A stretch of 64,000 nt of DNA from Chromatiaceae bacterium (GTDB lineage Bacteria; Pseudomonadota; Gammaproteobacteria; Chromatiales; Chromatiaceae), in NCBI GenBank assembly GCA_016714645.1, contig JADKCI010000002.1, positions 310,001 to 374,000 on the forward strand, in the 5' to 3' direction. Shown piece after piece: positions 1 to 7,807 of this stretch. Each line of letters opens with the position of its first letter. Position 1 is the first letter of the stretch. The translations under genes were made by a program, and so were the position numbers. Under the pieces are notes generated by a model, which saw only the letters and a program-made list of their open reading frames with translations, was not told the DNA's origin and did no database searches.

Positions 1-538
1 TTGAACAATTTTGTATAAAACTCATGCCGCTGGCGGTGGGGAACCTCGGGCCCGGGGACGACGCCAGACGGGAAACATCCCGTGGAGTGGCCAGGAAGGC
101 AACCGGCAAGGGGAAAGGCGGGTGGCGGGGGACCGGAGGATAGCGGCCAGGGTCGGGATCGGGTGACCGATTGCAGGGTTGGCGAGTATGCCGGGAGAGG
201 AGACGAGGAGCGGTGCCATGAGTTTTCCTAGGCCGGACTTGAAGACAAATGACCATGATCCCTCCTCGGCCAATCAGGAGGCATCATGGTCAAAGGTCTC
301 GCCAAGCCAGGAAACTGCTTACGCCATGACCTGCCGGTCAAGTATGTTGACGTAAGCCTCTAACAAACGCAGAGCGGCTACTCCCCAATGACGTGGGTAT
401 TCTAACGGACGGGGTCTCGCCGGTCGATGGTTTTGCGGCCCCTCCGGGCCCGTCGGCAGGGGTGCTGAATCAGGAGGTTCCCCATCGGATGCCAGCCCCC
501 ACCTGGCCCGGGAACCCAAAAACTCAGCTGCATTGGGT
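1..538. other. Intergenic stretch left of arsM
   Basis: No convincing gene is seen on either strand. Open frames here have arginine/proline-rich composition typical of GC-rich shadow frames. The only clear structure is a long hairpin at 251-291, listed separately. The first 40 bases are AT-rich, and the window starts inside an unknown context, so a gene end or element end to the left cannot be excluded. Confidence 0.5.
251..291. repeat. 16-bp inverted repeat (hairpin)
   Basis: The left arm (251-266) and right arm (276-291) are complementary at 15 of 16 positions, around a 9-base loop. Each arm also places an AGGAGG-like motif a few bases before an ATG, one on each strand. It could be a bidirectional terminator, although no T-tract follows, or an operator. 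A 25-codon frame starts at the + strand ATG (286), but I do not recognise its product. Confidence 0.55.
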
Positions 539-1399
539 TCAGGCGGATGCCAGGGGCTTGACTGCCTCGATGGTGGCCGCCACCAGATAGTCCTCCACCC
601 CTCGGCCGGGCGCCCAGTCGCGGATGAATTCCCGGGACTGATCCTTGGGCTGGATGGCGATTCGGGTGAAGCCCGCCGTGGCGAGTATGGCATCCAGGTC
701 CTCGATCCGCGCCGCGCCGGCCATGCAGCCGGAGTGCAGCCTGGGGTCATCCCGCCATTCCGGGGGAAGTTCGGCGGTGGCGACCACGTCCGAGATGGCC
801 AGCCGTCCACCGGGCTTGAGGACGCGGAAGGCCTCGCGAAAGACCTGGGGTTTGTCCGGCGACAGGTTAATGACGCAGTTAGAGAGGATGACATCCACCG
901 AGGCATCCGCCAACGGCAGATATTCGATCTCGCCGAGACGGAACTCCACGTTAGTGAAGCCGCCCCGTTCGGCATTGTGTCGGGCCTTGCTGACCATGTC
1001 CGGCGTCATATCGATACCGATGACGCGGCCCGTGGCGCCGACTTCGCGGGCGGCAAGGAAGGCGTCGATGCCACCGCCCGCGCCCAGGTCGGCCACCACC
1101 TCCCCAGGCCGCAGGGCGGCGATGGCGCCCGGGTTGCCGCAACCCAGTCCCATGTCCGCTCCGGCCGGCATCAGGTCCAGATCTACCTGGCTGTAGCCGA
1201 GGCGCAGGGAGACCAGGGTGTTGATGCTCACCTCCGGGGCGTCGCAGCAACAGGCGGGTGCGGGGGTGGGGCCGCAACAGCCGCCCGCCCCGCCGCCCTG
1301 GGCCACGCGGGCATAGTCCTCGCGAACCTGGCTACGGATGGCGTCATCAGCTTTACGTGCTGGCGTGGCGGATGGATTTTCACTGGAGTTCATTGGCAT
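539..1399 (-). CDS. arsM: Arsenite S-adenosylmethionine methyltransferase
   Basis: Cytosolic enzyme that methylates As(III) using SAM, giving methylated and volatile arsenicals. The 286-aa product has the SAM-binding motif DLGAGGGID (residues 104-112), the family motif GLGCGNP (84-90), SNCVINLSPDK (173-183) and SGCMAGA (223-229). Cysteines 87, 175 and 225 are in positions expected for the As(III)-binding set. The N-terminus has an extra cysteine cluster (41-42 and 50-52) that may bind metalloid. Two starts are possible (1399 and 1393), and a GAGG-type ribosome site precedes the first. The ABC ATPase gene ends 18 bp upstream, so the two are probably one transcript. No arsR or efflux gene is next to it. 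Confidence 0.93.
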   Translation of the reverse strand: MPMNSSENPSATPARKADDAIRSQVREDYARVAQGGGAGGCCGPTPAPACCCDAPEVSINTLVSLRLGYSQVDLDLMPAGADMGLGCGNPGAIAALRPGEVVADLGAGGGIDAFLAAREVGATGRVIGIDMTPDMVSKARHNAERGGFTNVEFRLGEIEYLPLADASVDVILSNCVINLSPDKPQVFREAFRVLKPGGRLAISDVVATAELPPEWRDDPRLHSGCMAGAARIEDLDAILATAGFTRIAIQPKDQSREFIRDWAPGRGVEDYLVAATIEAVKPLASA

Positions 1400-1417
1400 G
1401 GGATCCTCGGAATGATT

Positions 1418-2503
1418 TTATTTAACCCGCATCCGCAGCCGGTTGAGCCCCTCGACGTGCTCGTAGGCGATGTCCTCGGCATAGTTGCGGATGATGGCGA
1501 GGGCCAGGTCGTCGGGGAGATAGGCGGTTTCGAGGGGGTTACCGGCGGGACCGGCGCTGTCCAGACGCAGCTCCAGGCTGCGGAGCTTTTCGGAATAGGC
1601 CAGCACCAGGTCGATGCCGTGGGGTCCGGGACCGGTCAGGAGGATGCCCAGGATCTCCTCCGCCAGGAGTTGCGCCGCGTGAGCGGCGCGGTGCGGGATC
1701 AGGTGCTTTTCGCAGAAGCCCTCGATCTTGCCGACCAGGGCGTAGAGGTCGTAATCCGCGGTCTCGACCCGCCAGGCCAGGCTGCGGACCTTGCCGATAA
1801 AGTCGCGGGTGCGCTCCCGCTGGGGGTTGTCGAAAATCTGCTCGGGCGGGCCCTCCTCGTAGATCAGGCCCTGGTCCATGTAGAAGACCCGGGTGGAGAC
1901 GTCGCGGGCGAATTCCATCTCGTGGGTGACGATGGCCATGGTCATGCCCTGCTTGGCCAGGCGCCGGATCACCGCCAGCACCTCGCTGACCATGGTCGGG
2001 TCCAGGGCCGAGGTGGGCTCGTCGAAGAGGATGATCTCCGGCTCCATGGACAGGCAGCGGGCGATAGCCACGCGCTGCTTCTGCCCGCCGGAGAGTTCGT
2101 CGGGAAAGCTGTGGGCCTTTTCCACCAGGCCCACCATGCGCAACAACTCCAGGCCGTTCGTGGTGGCCTCCGCCGCCTTTTTGCCGAGCAGGCGCACCGG
2201 GCCGATGGTGAGGTTCTCCAGGGCAGTCAGGTGGGCGAAGAGGTTGAAGGACTGAAAGACCATGCCCATGCGCCGCCGCAGGGCCGGTACCCTGGCGCCG
2301 GGGGCTAGGATGTCCTGGCCGTCGATTTCGATGTGGCCGCCAGAGGGCTGGTCAAGCAGATTCAGGCAGCGCAGGAAGGTGCTCTTGCCGGTGCCGGAGG
2401 GCCCGATGATGGAGATGACCTCACCCTGGTCGATCTCGACATTGATATCCTTGAGGACTTTCAGATCGCCAAAACGCTTGGAAAGATGTTCGACCCGGAT
2501 CAT
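1418..2503 (-). CDS. Polar-amino-acid-type ABC ATPase fused to degenerate RsbW-like HATPase domain
   Basis: Residues 1-240 form a complete GlnQ/ArtP-class ABC ATPase: Walker A GPSGTGKST (34-42), Q-loop near 84, signature LSGGQ (137-141), Walker B with DEP (161-163) and the switch His in IVTHEME. Residues about 241-361 are not part of a normal GlnQ (about 240-250 aa). Their pattern of EEILG (282-286), a DSAGP..NPLE loop (315-325), DDLALAIIR (331-339) and a final YEHVEGLNRLRMRV strand resembles the RsbW/SpoIIAB-type HATPase fold. The Asn of the N-box is Gly286 and the G2 glycines are lost, so nucleotide binding is doubtful. Start ATG 2503 was chosen because AGGGGTGA precedes it and the ABC domain begins there. 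No permease or binding protein is adjacent. The domain assignment of the tail is inference. Confidence 0.8.
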   Translation of the reverse strand: MIRVEHLSKRFGDLKVLKDINVEIDQGEVISIIGPSGTGKSTFLRCLNLLDQPSGGHIEIDGQDILAPGARVPALRRRMGMVFQSFNLFAHLTALENLTIGPVRLLGKKAAEATTNGLELLRMVGLVEKAHSFPDELSGGQKQRVAIARCLSMEPEIILFDEPTSALDPTMVSEVLAVIRRLAKQGMTMAIVTHEMEFARDVSTRVFYMDQGLIYEEGPPEQIFDNPQRERTRDFIGKVRSLAWRVETADYDLYALVGKIEGFCEKHLIPHRAAHAAQLLAEEILGILLTGPGPHGIDLVLAYSEKLRSLELRLDSAGPAGNPLETAYLPDDLALAIIRNYAEDIAYEHVEGLNRLRMRVK

Positions 2504-2695
2504 GCGGATTTCACCCCTGGCGGTTGGCGAGGAATAGGCTGAGGCGCATGATCGGGCATTGAGATGCCCAAGGCAACCAGGCGGGTTTCCCGGCTCGGCG
2601 GGCGGATGACAACCTCGCCCTGTTTTGGTACCCCTAAGGGACTGCTGGACGCCTATCATACCCAGCGTCAGCCCCTCCTCGGGCCCTGGCGGTGG

Positions 2696-2807
2696 GGCCG
2701 GGTGGCCGGTGGCGGCTGTCGGGGGACGCCGTGAATACATCCCTGTAGGCTTGACGACAGCATCCCTGCTGTCGACACCCCCGACAGCCGCCACCGGCCA
2801 CCCGGCC
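2696..2807. repeat. Long-stem dispersed element, copy 1
   Basis: A perfect 30-bp inverted repeat (2696-2725 with 2778-2807) encloses a 52-base core (2726-2777) that contains its own 8-bp hairpin (2755-2762 with 2767-2774). The core is 49/52 identical to copy 2 at 25879-25930, while the arms differ in sequence yet stay self-complementary. It lies between the ABC gene and the MFS remnant. It is probably a non-autonomous mobile or REP-like element; function unknown. Confidence 0.85.
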
Positions 2808-2903
2808 CGGGAATCCCCTAACCCCGCTGTTTTGGATATCCCAAGGATTTAGCTTGAATAATCCTCTCCTGGACGCCAACCTGGACTGGTCGGGGCGTGA
2901 CGC

Positions 2904-3720
2904 TGGATCGCGCGCATCATGATGACCTGGGGCCTCGTCTCCCTGGCCATGATGTGGGTGACGACGGCGGAGATGTTCTACCTCCTGAGCTTCCTGCCGG
3001 GCATTGCCGAGGCCGGTTTCTTTCCCGGCATCATCCTCTACCTGACCTATTGGTTCCCGGCCGAGCGCCGGGGGCGGATCAACGCCTTCTTCATGATCGC
3101 CATCGCCCTGGCGGGCCTGATAGGCGGACCCCTGTCCGGTTGGATCCTCGATAATTTTGATGGCCATTTCGGCTGGGCTGCCTGGCAGTGGCTCTTCCTG
3201 CTGGAGGGGCTGCCCACCCTGCTGCGCGATAGTGGGACCTCGGACCCGCTCATGATCGGCTTGCTGAGCGCCATCCCCTATGCCCTGGCGGTACGTACCC
3301 ACCATGGTTTTGGTCGGCAAAGCGGCGGATCGCCGGGGCGAACGGCACTGGGCCCTGGTCCTGCCCGCCCTGGCCGGCTCCCTGGGCCTGGGCTTGAGTC
3401 TGCTGTGGGCCGACAACCCCTGGCTGGCGCTGGCCGCCCTGAGCCTGGCCACCATGGGGATCATGAGCGCCCTGCCAGCCTTCTGGAGCTTGTCGGCCGC
3501 CCTGCTGATCGGCACCGCCGCCGCCGCGGGTATCGCCCTGATCAATGCGCTGGGCAATCTGGCGGGCTTTCTCGGCCCGGTGGCCATCGGTTGGTTGCGG
3601 GATGCCACCGGGAATCCCGGGGCCGGCATGCTCCTGCTAATCCTGGCCCTCGTCCTGGGGGCCATCCTCGTGCTCCGGATACCGGCCCGGCTCGTCAATG
3701 ACGATCGGAAGGCGGGGTGA
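2904..3720 (+). pseudogene. Decayed MFS transporter (ACS/phthalate-permease-like family)
   Basis: The reading frame starting WIARIMMTWG matches the end of transmembrane segment 2 of anion:cation symporter-type MFS proteins. It continues through the GIAEAGFFPGIILYLTYWFP segment to LFLLEGLPTLL near 3225. About 100 residues of the central loop and following helix are missing there, GLLSAIPYALA follows directly, and the frame then shifts near 3290 into VPTMVLVGKAADRRGERH and the last helices, ending at 3720. The N-terminal helices are also absent. It is a truncated, internally deleted and frameshifted remnant. A second, shorter remnant of a similar gene lies at 39871-39941. Confidence 0.85.
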
Positions 3721-3858
3721 CGTGGCTTGGATAGGCCCTGCGCGAGGATTCAACCACAGGGGATTCAGGCCAGACCTCCCGGTCTCGCCCCATGGCGTCA
3801 CGCCAGCTCCAGGGCAGCGCACCCCGCGCCAGCGCTGGGTTTTGAGTTAGCAGCGGGT

Positions 3859-3948
3859 GGTAGTGCCCCGATCAGCAGGATAAGAATTTATAACATGCTG
3901 ATTAATATCTATAAGTTTTGTCATCATCCTACGGATTGGGGCACTACC
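3859..3948. repeat. 90-bp element with imperfect terminal inverted repeats
   Basis: Left end ggtagtgccccgatc (3859-3873) and right end gattggggcactacc (3934-3948) are inverted copies with one mismatch, and complementarity continues imperfectly into the AT-rich middle. It sits exactly where the UPF0145 homology loses its 5' part, so it may be a small MITE or the joined ends of a deleted insertion sequence. No coding content. Confidence 0.5.
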
Positions 3949-4184
3949 CTGATTTCTTTGGGGGCAGAAGCAACGCCACGCAGAAGGTCCTCAAGGCTGC
4001 CCGCAAAACCGCCCTGGAAGAATTGCGTAAGGAAGCGGAGGAACTGGGGGCCAACGCCGTGATTGGGGTCCGCCTGGATTACAGCGAATTCAGTGGGGAT
4101 GGTAAATCGATGCTGTTCCTGGTCGCTTCCGGGACGGCGGTGGTTGTTGAACGCAGCACCAGCCCTTTTAAGGTGTCATTTTGA
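3918..4184 (+). pseudogene. 5'-truncated UPF0145 (YbjQ-like) protein gene, 3' end altered by IS
   Basis: The product from DFFGGRSN through KAARKTALEELRKEAEELG, NAVIGVRLDY and SGTAVVVE matches the central and C-terminal part of the UPF0145/YbjQ family, whose N-terminal ~45 residues are missing. A stop at 3912 prevents extension upstream, and only TTG 3918 could start it. The IS4-type element inserts within the last codons and replaces the native end (Thr, then TGA resuming at 5635) with seven IS-encoded residues. Joining across the 10-bp target duplication restores an ERST-stop ending. Probably non-functional. Confidence 0.7.
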
Positions 4185-5624
4185 ATTCGACTCGGAGGCG
4201 GCAAGCAACCTGGCGGTCGAGATGTGCGGTTTACCTTTGAACTCGGTGCGTGGTGTCGGCGGCGACTTCGGTCCCCGCGTGGTCTTTCGAAGTTTACGCA
4301 GATCCACGTGTTGCGCCAGCAGGAGTAAATACCCCGCCAACTGCTCCGTGCTGGCCTGGGCGAAGGGCGCCCACTCCGCTGCGGACACCGCGATCTCCAG
4401 ACCGGTCATCGTGGTGGCAATTTCCTGCGCCAGATAGTAGGCCGACACCGTGTTATCGATGTCCAGCGTGGGATGAGCGGCGCGTAACGCCGCCATCACC
4501 ACGGCGTAGAGATTGAACGCGACGAGTGCCAAGCAAAAACCAAACAGCGCCGCCTGCGGGTAACCCAGCGTTTCAATTTCCGAGTTGAGATAGCTTTCCA
4601 GCTTTTGAAAGGCCGTTTCGATGCCCCAGCGCGTCCGATACAAGGCGGTAATCGTGATGGCGGCGGCCGCCGTTGACGGCAAATTCGGTAAAAGAGTGAG
4701 TGCGGTATCGCCGTTACGGGTCTTGGCCTTCAGCTTCACCGTCACCCGGCGCAGGGTCCACGTCTCGCCGCTGGCTGATGTCAATTGCACGGTTTGCTCA
4801 TACACATCGCCCGTCGCCGACGCGCCACTAAACTTGATTTTCTCCAAGGGGTTAGTCATGAGATTGGCATGCTGGCGGATGATAAAAAACGCCGGTTGCC
4901 GGTGGATCTTGAACAGCAAGCGTGAGACGCAAAAATGGCGATCCGCCACCCACACATCGCCAGGGGTGACGGTGGGGATGACTTGGTCTATAAGGCCCGT
5001 TCTTGGGTATGACCATCCGCACCGGGAAAGACATCAATCGCCATAGCCAGTTGTGGATCGAAGACCACCCGTGATTTGCCCGGCAAGGGGCCGGCGGCCG
5101 TCGCGCGCAACGGCTTCAGGCGATGCTCGCTGGCGGCCAGGCAGTTACCATCCAAGTATTTCAACCGATACCCAGGCAACAAGGGGGCGCGCGCCCTCGC
5201 GCGCCCTGCATGGTCACGATCACGGCTTGGGCCTCACGGGCGATGTAGCGGACCAGCGCTTGGGAGGTGGTCAGTTCGACCCCTTGCCATTTCGCGTAAA
5301 CGGCGACGATCGAGGTCGCGATGTGGGCATGGCGATACGCCGCGTGCACGCTAGCTTGCGTCTTACAGACGATGTGCAGCATCAGTCCCACGAGCGACGA
5401 GAACAAAATGTCACGCGTATATTGGGTCTGGCGCGTGACCTCGAACCATTGGTCCAGTTTCTCGGCATTGAGCAACTGCTCCAGCAGGGCGCGGACCATG
5501 ACGGTGGCGGGGCTTCTCTCGGCAAATTTCTGGAGGATCTCACCAAACATGGCGGCGGCAGTTCGCGGGTAGCGCTAAAAATCTCCTTATATTACAATAT
5601 GCTGATGGCACCTTAAAAGGGCTG
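4160..5624. mobile_element. IS4-family insertion sequence with 10-bp target duplication
   Basis: Terminal inverted repeats are identical over 16 bp (4160-4175 with 5609-5624) and match again over the next three bases after one mismatch. The 10-base sequence aacgcagcac flanks both sides (4150-4159 and 5625-5634), which fits the long target duplications known for IS4-type elements. The 1465-bp element carries one transposase gene on the minus strand, now broken by frameshifts, so the copy is probably immobile on its own. It interrupts the 3' end of a UPF0145 gene. Confidence 0.88.
4176..5550 (-). pseudogene. IS4-type transposase, frameshifted
   Basis: Three consecutive minus-strand pieces together make one transposase. 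The N-terminal part begins MFGEILQKFAE at 5550. A middle piece with RLKYLDGNCLAASEHRL and PGKSRVVFDPQL covers roughly 5180-4990. The C-terminal piece from VWVADRHFC includes YRTRWGIETAFQKLE, which resembles the IS4 Y-(2)-R-(3)-E region. Frameshifts lie near 5190 and 4985. The C-terminus overlaps the left end of the element. Confidence 0.85.
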
Positions 5625-5708
5625 AACGCAGCACTTGACCCGCACGGCGGGATCTCATGAGTAGCGCATGATGCTGTGGTTTTAACGCGGGGTCCCGGTC
5701 CTCAGTCG

Positions 5709-5897
5709 ATGAATACCGCCTTTGCCGACAACATTCTCAACATCTACGTTACCGGCCTGTTAGTGCGCATTGACTTCGGTACCGTGGTCAGGGTCATTAA
5801 CCCTAATGGTCAGGAAGAAACCAAGACCACGATTACGCAGCAACTGGTGATGACCGCGGATCGAGCCCAGGAACGGCAAACCTTTCTGAATCGCTGA
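5709..5897 (+). CDS. Small conserved hypothetical protein (62 aa)
   Basis: Start ATG 5709 gives MNTAFADNILNIYVTGLLVR and ends in AQERQTFLNR. The pattern of a short N-terminal segment followed by VRIDFGT and QQLVM looks like small uncharacterised proteobacterial proteins, but I do not know a function. An upstream in-frame ATG (5676) would add 11 poorly conserved-looking residues. The next gene starts 12 bp downstream, so they may be co-transcribed. Confidence 0.5.
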   Translation: MNTAFADNILNIYVTGLLVRIDFGTVVRVINPNGQEETKTTITQQLVMTADRAQERQTFLNR

Positions 5898-5909
5898 GAG
5901 CAATCCATC

Positions 5910-6239
5910 ATGAACCACTCACGGCTGGGGATGAGCGTACCGAGGTTGGTGGTCTTGCTGCTGTGGGCAACCAGCACCCCGGGTGCAGAACCCATCGTGC
6001 GGCAAGGCGCCGTGTGTCCACCGGGCTATTATCGCAACGGCGAATACTGCACTCCCGCCCGGCCCGACACCCAGCCAGCGATCACCCGGCAAGGAGACGT
6101 CTGTCCTCCCCACTACTCGCGGAATGGTGACTACTGCGTCCCTACCAGGGCGGGCACTGACCCACCGCTCACCCGACAGGGACCCACTTGTCCACCCCAT
6201 TATTACCGGAACGGTGATTACTGCGTGAAGAATCGATAG
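5910..6239 (+). CDS. Secreted protein with three 29-residue cysteine repeats
   Basis: A 109-aa protein with a probable signal peptide (hydrophobic segment 10-21, likely cleavage after PGA at 26). Three tandem units follow, each with RQG, CPP, (Y)YRNG and YC. Cysteines are at 36/47, 65/76 and 94/105, exactly 29 residues apart between units and with ten residues between the two in each unit. This suggests three small disulfide-closed loops outside the cytoplasm. Function is unknown, and similar CPPGYY..G.YC motifs in other bacteria are also uncharacterised. Confidence 0.7.
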   Translation: MNHSRLGMSVPRLVVLLLWATSTPGAEPIVRQGAVCPPGYYRNGEYCTPARPDTQPAITRQGDVCPPHYSRNGDYCVPTRAGTDPPLTRQGPTCPPHYYRNGDYCVKNR

Positions 6240-6255
6240 ATCGGCTATGCCGTAT

Positions 6256-7221
6256 TTACTCACCCGGTGCCCATCCTAGCTTTGATAGACATTGGTGTAG
6301 CCGTTGTAATTTGAGCATCTCCAGATTATCCACAAACCAATCATTCGCAAATTGGGCGATGACACTGGCAAATGCCTTGGCATGAATGGACCTTACTTGG
6401 CCTAACGAGAGGCCCAATCGTTGCCTTTCCTGTAACACATAAGCAAGTTCCTGGTCGGTGATATCCAGATCCGCCACCACCGTTTTCAAGGTGTCAAAAT
6501 AAGCAGCAATGGGGTGTTGGGTGCGCTGCTCATGAACAGCGATTACCTGATCCGAGCGCGAACGAAATTTTCCGTTGGTCTTAAGATTGAGTGTCGCGGG
6601 ATGCGGGAAAGGGGTGTGGGTGAAACTATCATTGAATTTATACTTTTTGAGTCCCGCCAGATCGCCAAAGGTCTTTATGCCTCTATCCAGGGCTATTTGT
6701 TCATAACGGCGATACAGCCTCCCCGAGGCCAGCGCATCATGGGCAGCAATATGACCACCATTAAGGGCTATGCCTTGTGCCCGGCAGGCTTCCTCCAGTT
6801 TGCAGCGACCGCCCAGACCCAGCATGGACCGCAGATACATCAAACAAAAATGGGGGGGATCGAAAGAAACGCCGGCATTCTCTAGTTCAAAATTCAGGAA
6901 CTTGATGTCAAAGTAGACGTTGTAAGCCGCCAAAACACAGCCATGCAGGACCCCGATCAGATCGCCAACTAAGTCCGCAAACCGAGGAGCATCGACTACA
7001 TCGGCATCGGTTATCCCATGAATCTCCGTCGCGCCCATCCGCCGCATGGGATTAACCAGGGTGTCCAGGACCAGTCGAGGTTCTTCACCAGGATCAATCC
7101 TGGCCACCGAAATCTCCACGACCCGATCCACGCCAGGGGTCAATCCCGTCGTCTCGAAATCGAAAACCGCGATGGGCGATTCTGAGATGTTGCGAGTTAA
7201 AATTTCTGAGTTTCCGCCCAT
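6256..7221 (-). CDS. DEDDh 3'-5' exonuclease with TerB-like C-terminal region
   Basis: Residues about 10-180 form a DnaQ-like exonuclease domain. DFETTG supplies the first acidic pair, YNVYFDIKFL the third aspartate, and HIAAHD the His-x4-Asp motif. The middle is basic and linker-like. The last ~70 residues (ITDQELAYVLQERQRLGLS onward) are helical and resemble TerB-type domains found on exonucleases in other bacteria; that part is inference. Start 7221 was chosen over an earlier methionine because AGGTGG sits at the right spacing. Likely acts on DNA or RNA 3' ends in repair or degradation. Confidence 0.8.
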   Translation of the reverse strand: MGGNSEILTRNISESPIAVFDFETTGLTPGVDRVVEISVARIDPGEEPRLVLDTLVNPMRRMGATEIHGITDADVVDAPRFADLVGDLIGVLHGCVLAAYNVYFDIKFLNFELENAGVSFDPPHFCLMYLRSMLGLGGRCKLEEACRAQGIALNGGHIAAHDALASGRLYRRYEQIALDRGIKTFGDLAGLKKYKFNDSFTHTPFPHPATLNLKTNGKFRSRSDQVIAVHEQRTQHPIAAYFDTLKTVVADLDITDQELAYVLQERQRLGLSLGQVRSIHAKAFASVIAQFANDWFVDNLEMLKLQRLHQCLSKLGWAPGE

Positions 7222-7489
7222 TTTAATGACCACCTGGTTGAAAAATAATGAGCATTCAGCGCATGAAAGGATGGCTTGCCGGGATGACAGGTGTGCCACG
7301 ATCCGCAATCATCAAGCCCGAGTAGGATATTCATGACCCGCCGTTAGCACCAGGAACAAGAGCCGCCAGAGTGCCCATGAGGTTTTCCCGCTTCCAGCCT
7401 AGTTACTGTTGAATGAAATCATGCTGTTGAAAGGTATAGTGGACCCCGAAAATCGGACAACGGTTTAAGCTAAGGAAAAGCGATGAATC

Positions 7490-7807
7490 ATGAGGGTCCA
7501 AATGATGAGCGACACCAAGACACGTAAGGTTCACAGTGCTGGCTTCAAGGCGAAGGTCGCCTTGGAAGCCGTCCGCGAGACCAAGACGTTGAACGAAATC
7601 GGCCACGAGTATGGGGTTCACCCGGTGCAGGTGAGCCACTGGAAAAAAGCGCTCCTGGAGAAAGCCGGCGAGCTGTTTGAGGGGAAGCGCGGTCCGCCGG
7701 CGGTCAGTGAGCAGAGCGACCCGGAGCGGCTCTATAGTGAAATCGGGCGGCTCAAAGTCGAACTGGACTGGCTGAAAAAAAAGTCCGGGCTGAGCCTGTC
7801 GCGATAA
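7490..7807 (+). CDS. IS3-family transposase OrfA
   Basis: A 105-aa helix-turn-helix protein that binds the element's ends. FKAKVALEAVRETKTLNEIG, YGVHPVQVSHWKKALLE and the terminal leucine-zipper-like ELDWLKKK stretch are typical. Alternative ATGs exist at 7502 and 7505. The A8 run at 7775-7782 lies just before its end and is the expected -1 frameshift site leading into OrfB. Confidence 0.88.
   Translation: MRVQMMSDTKTRKVHSAGFKAKVALEAVRETKTLNEIGHEYGVHPVQVSHWKKALLEKAGELFEGKRGPPAVSEQSDPERLYSEIGRLKVELDWLKKKSGLSLSR

Noticed and set aside
533..2308. Long open frame (591 codons) on the + strand opposite arsM and the ABC gene
   Set aside because: His/Gly/Ala-rich composition typical of the antisense of GC-rich genes; the minus strand carries two clear protein families.
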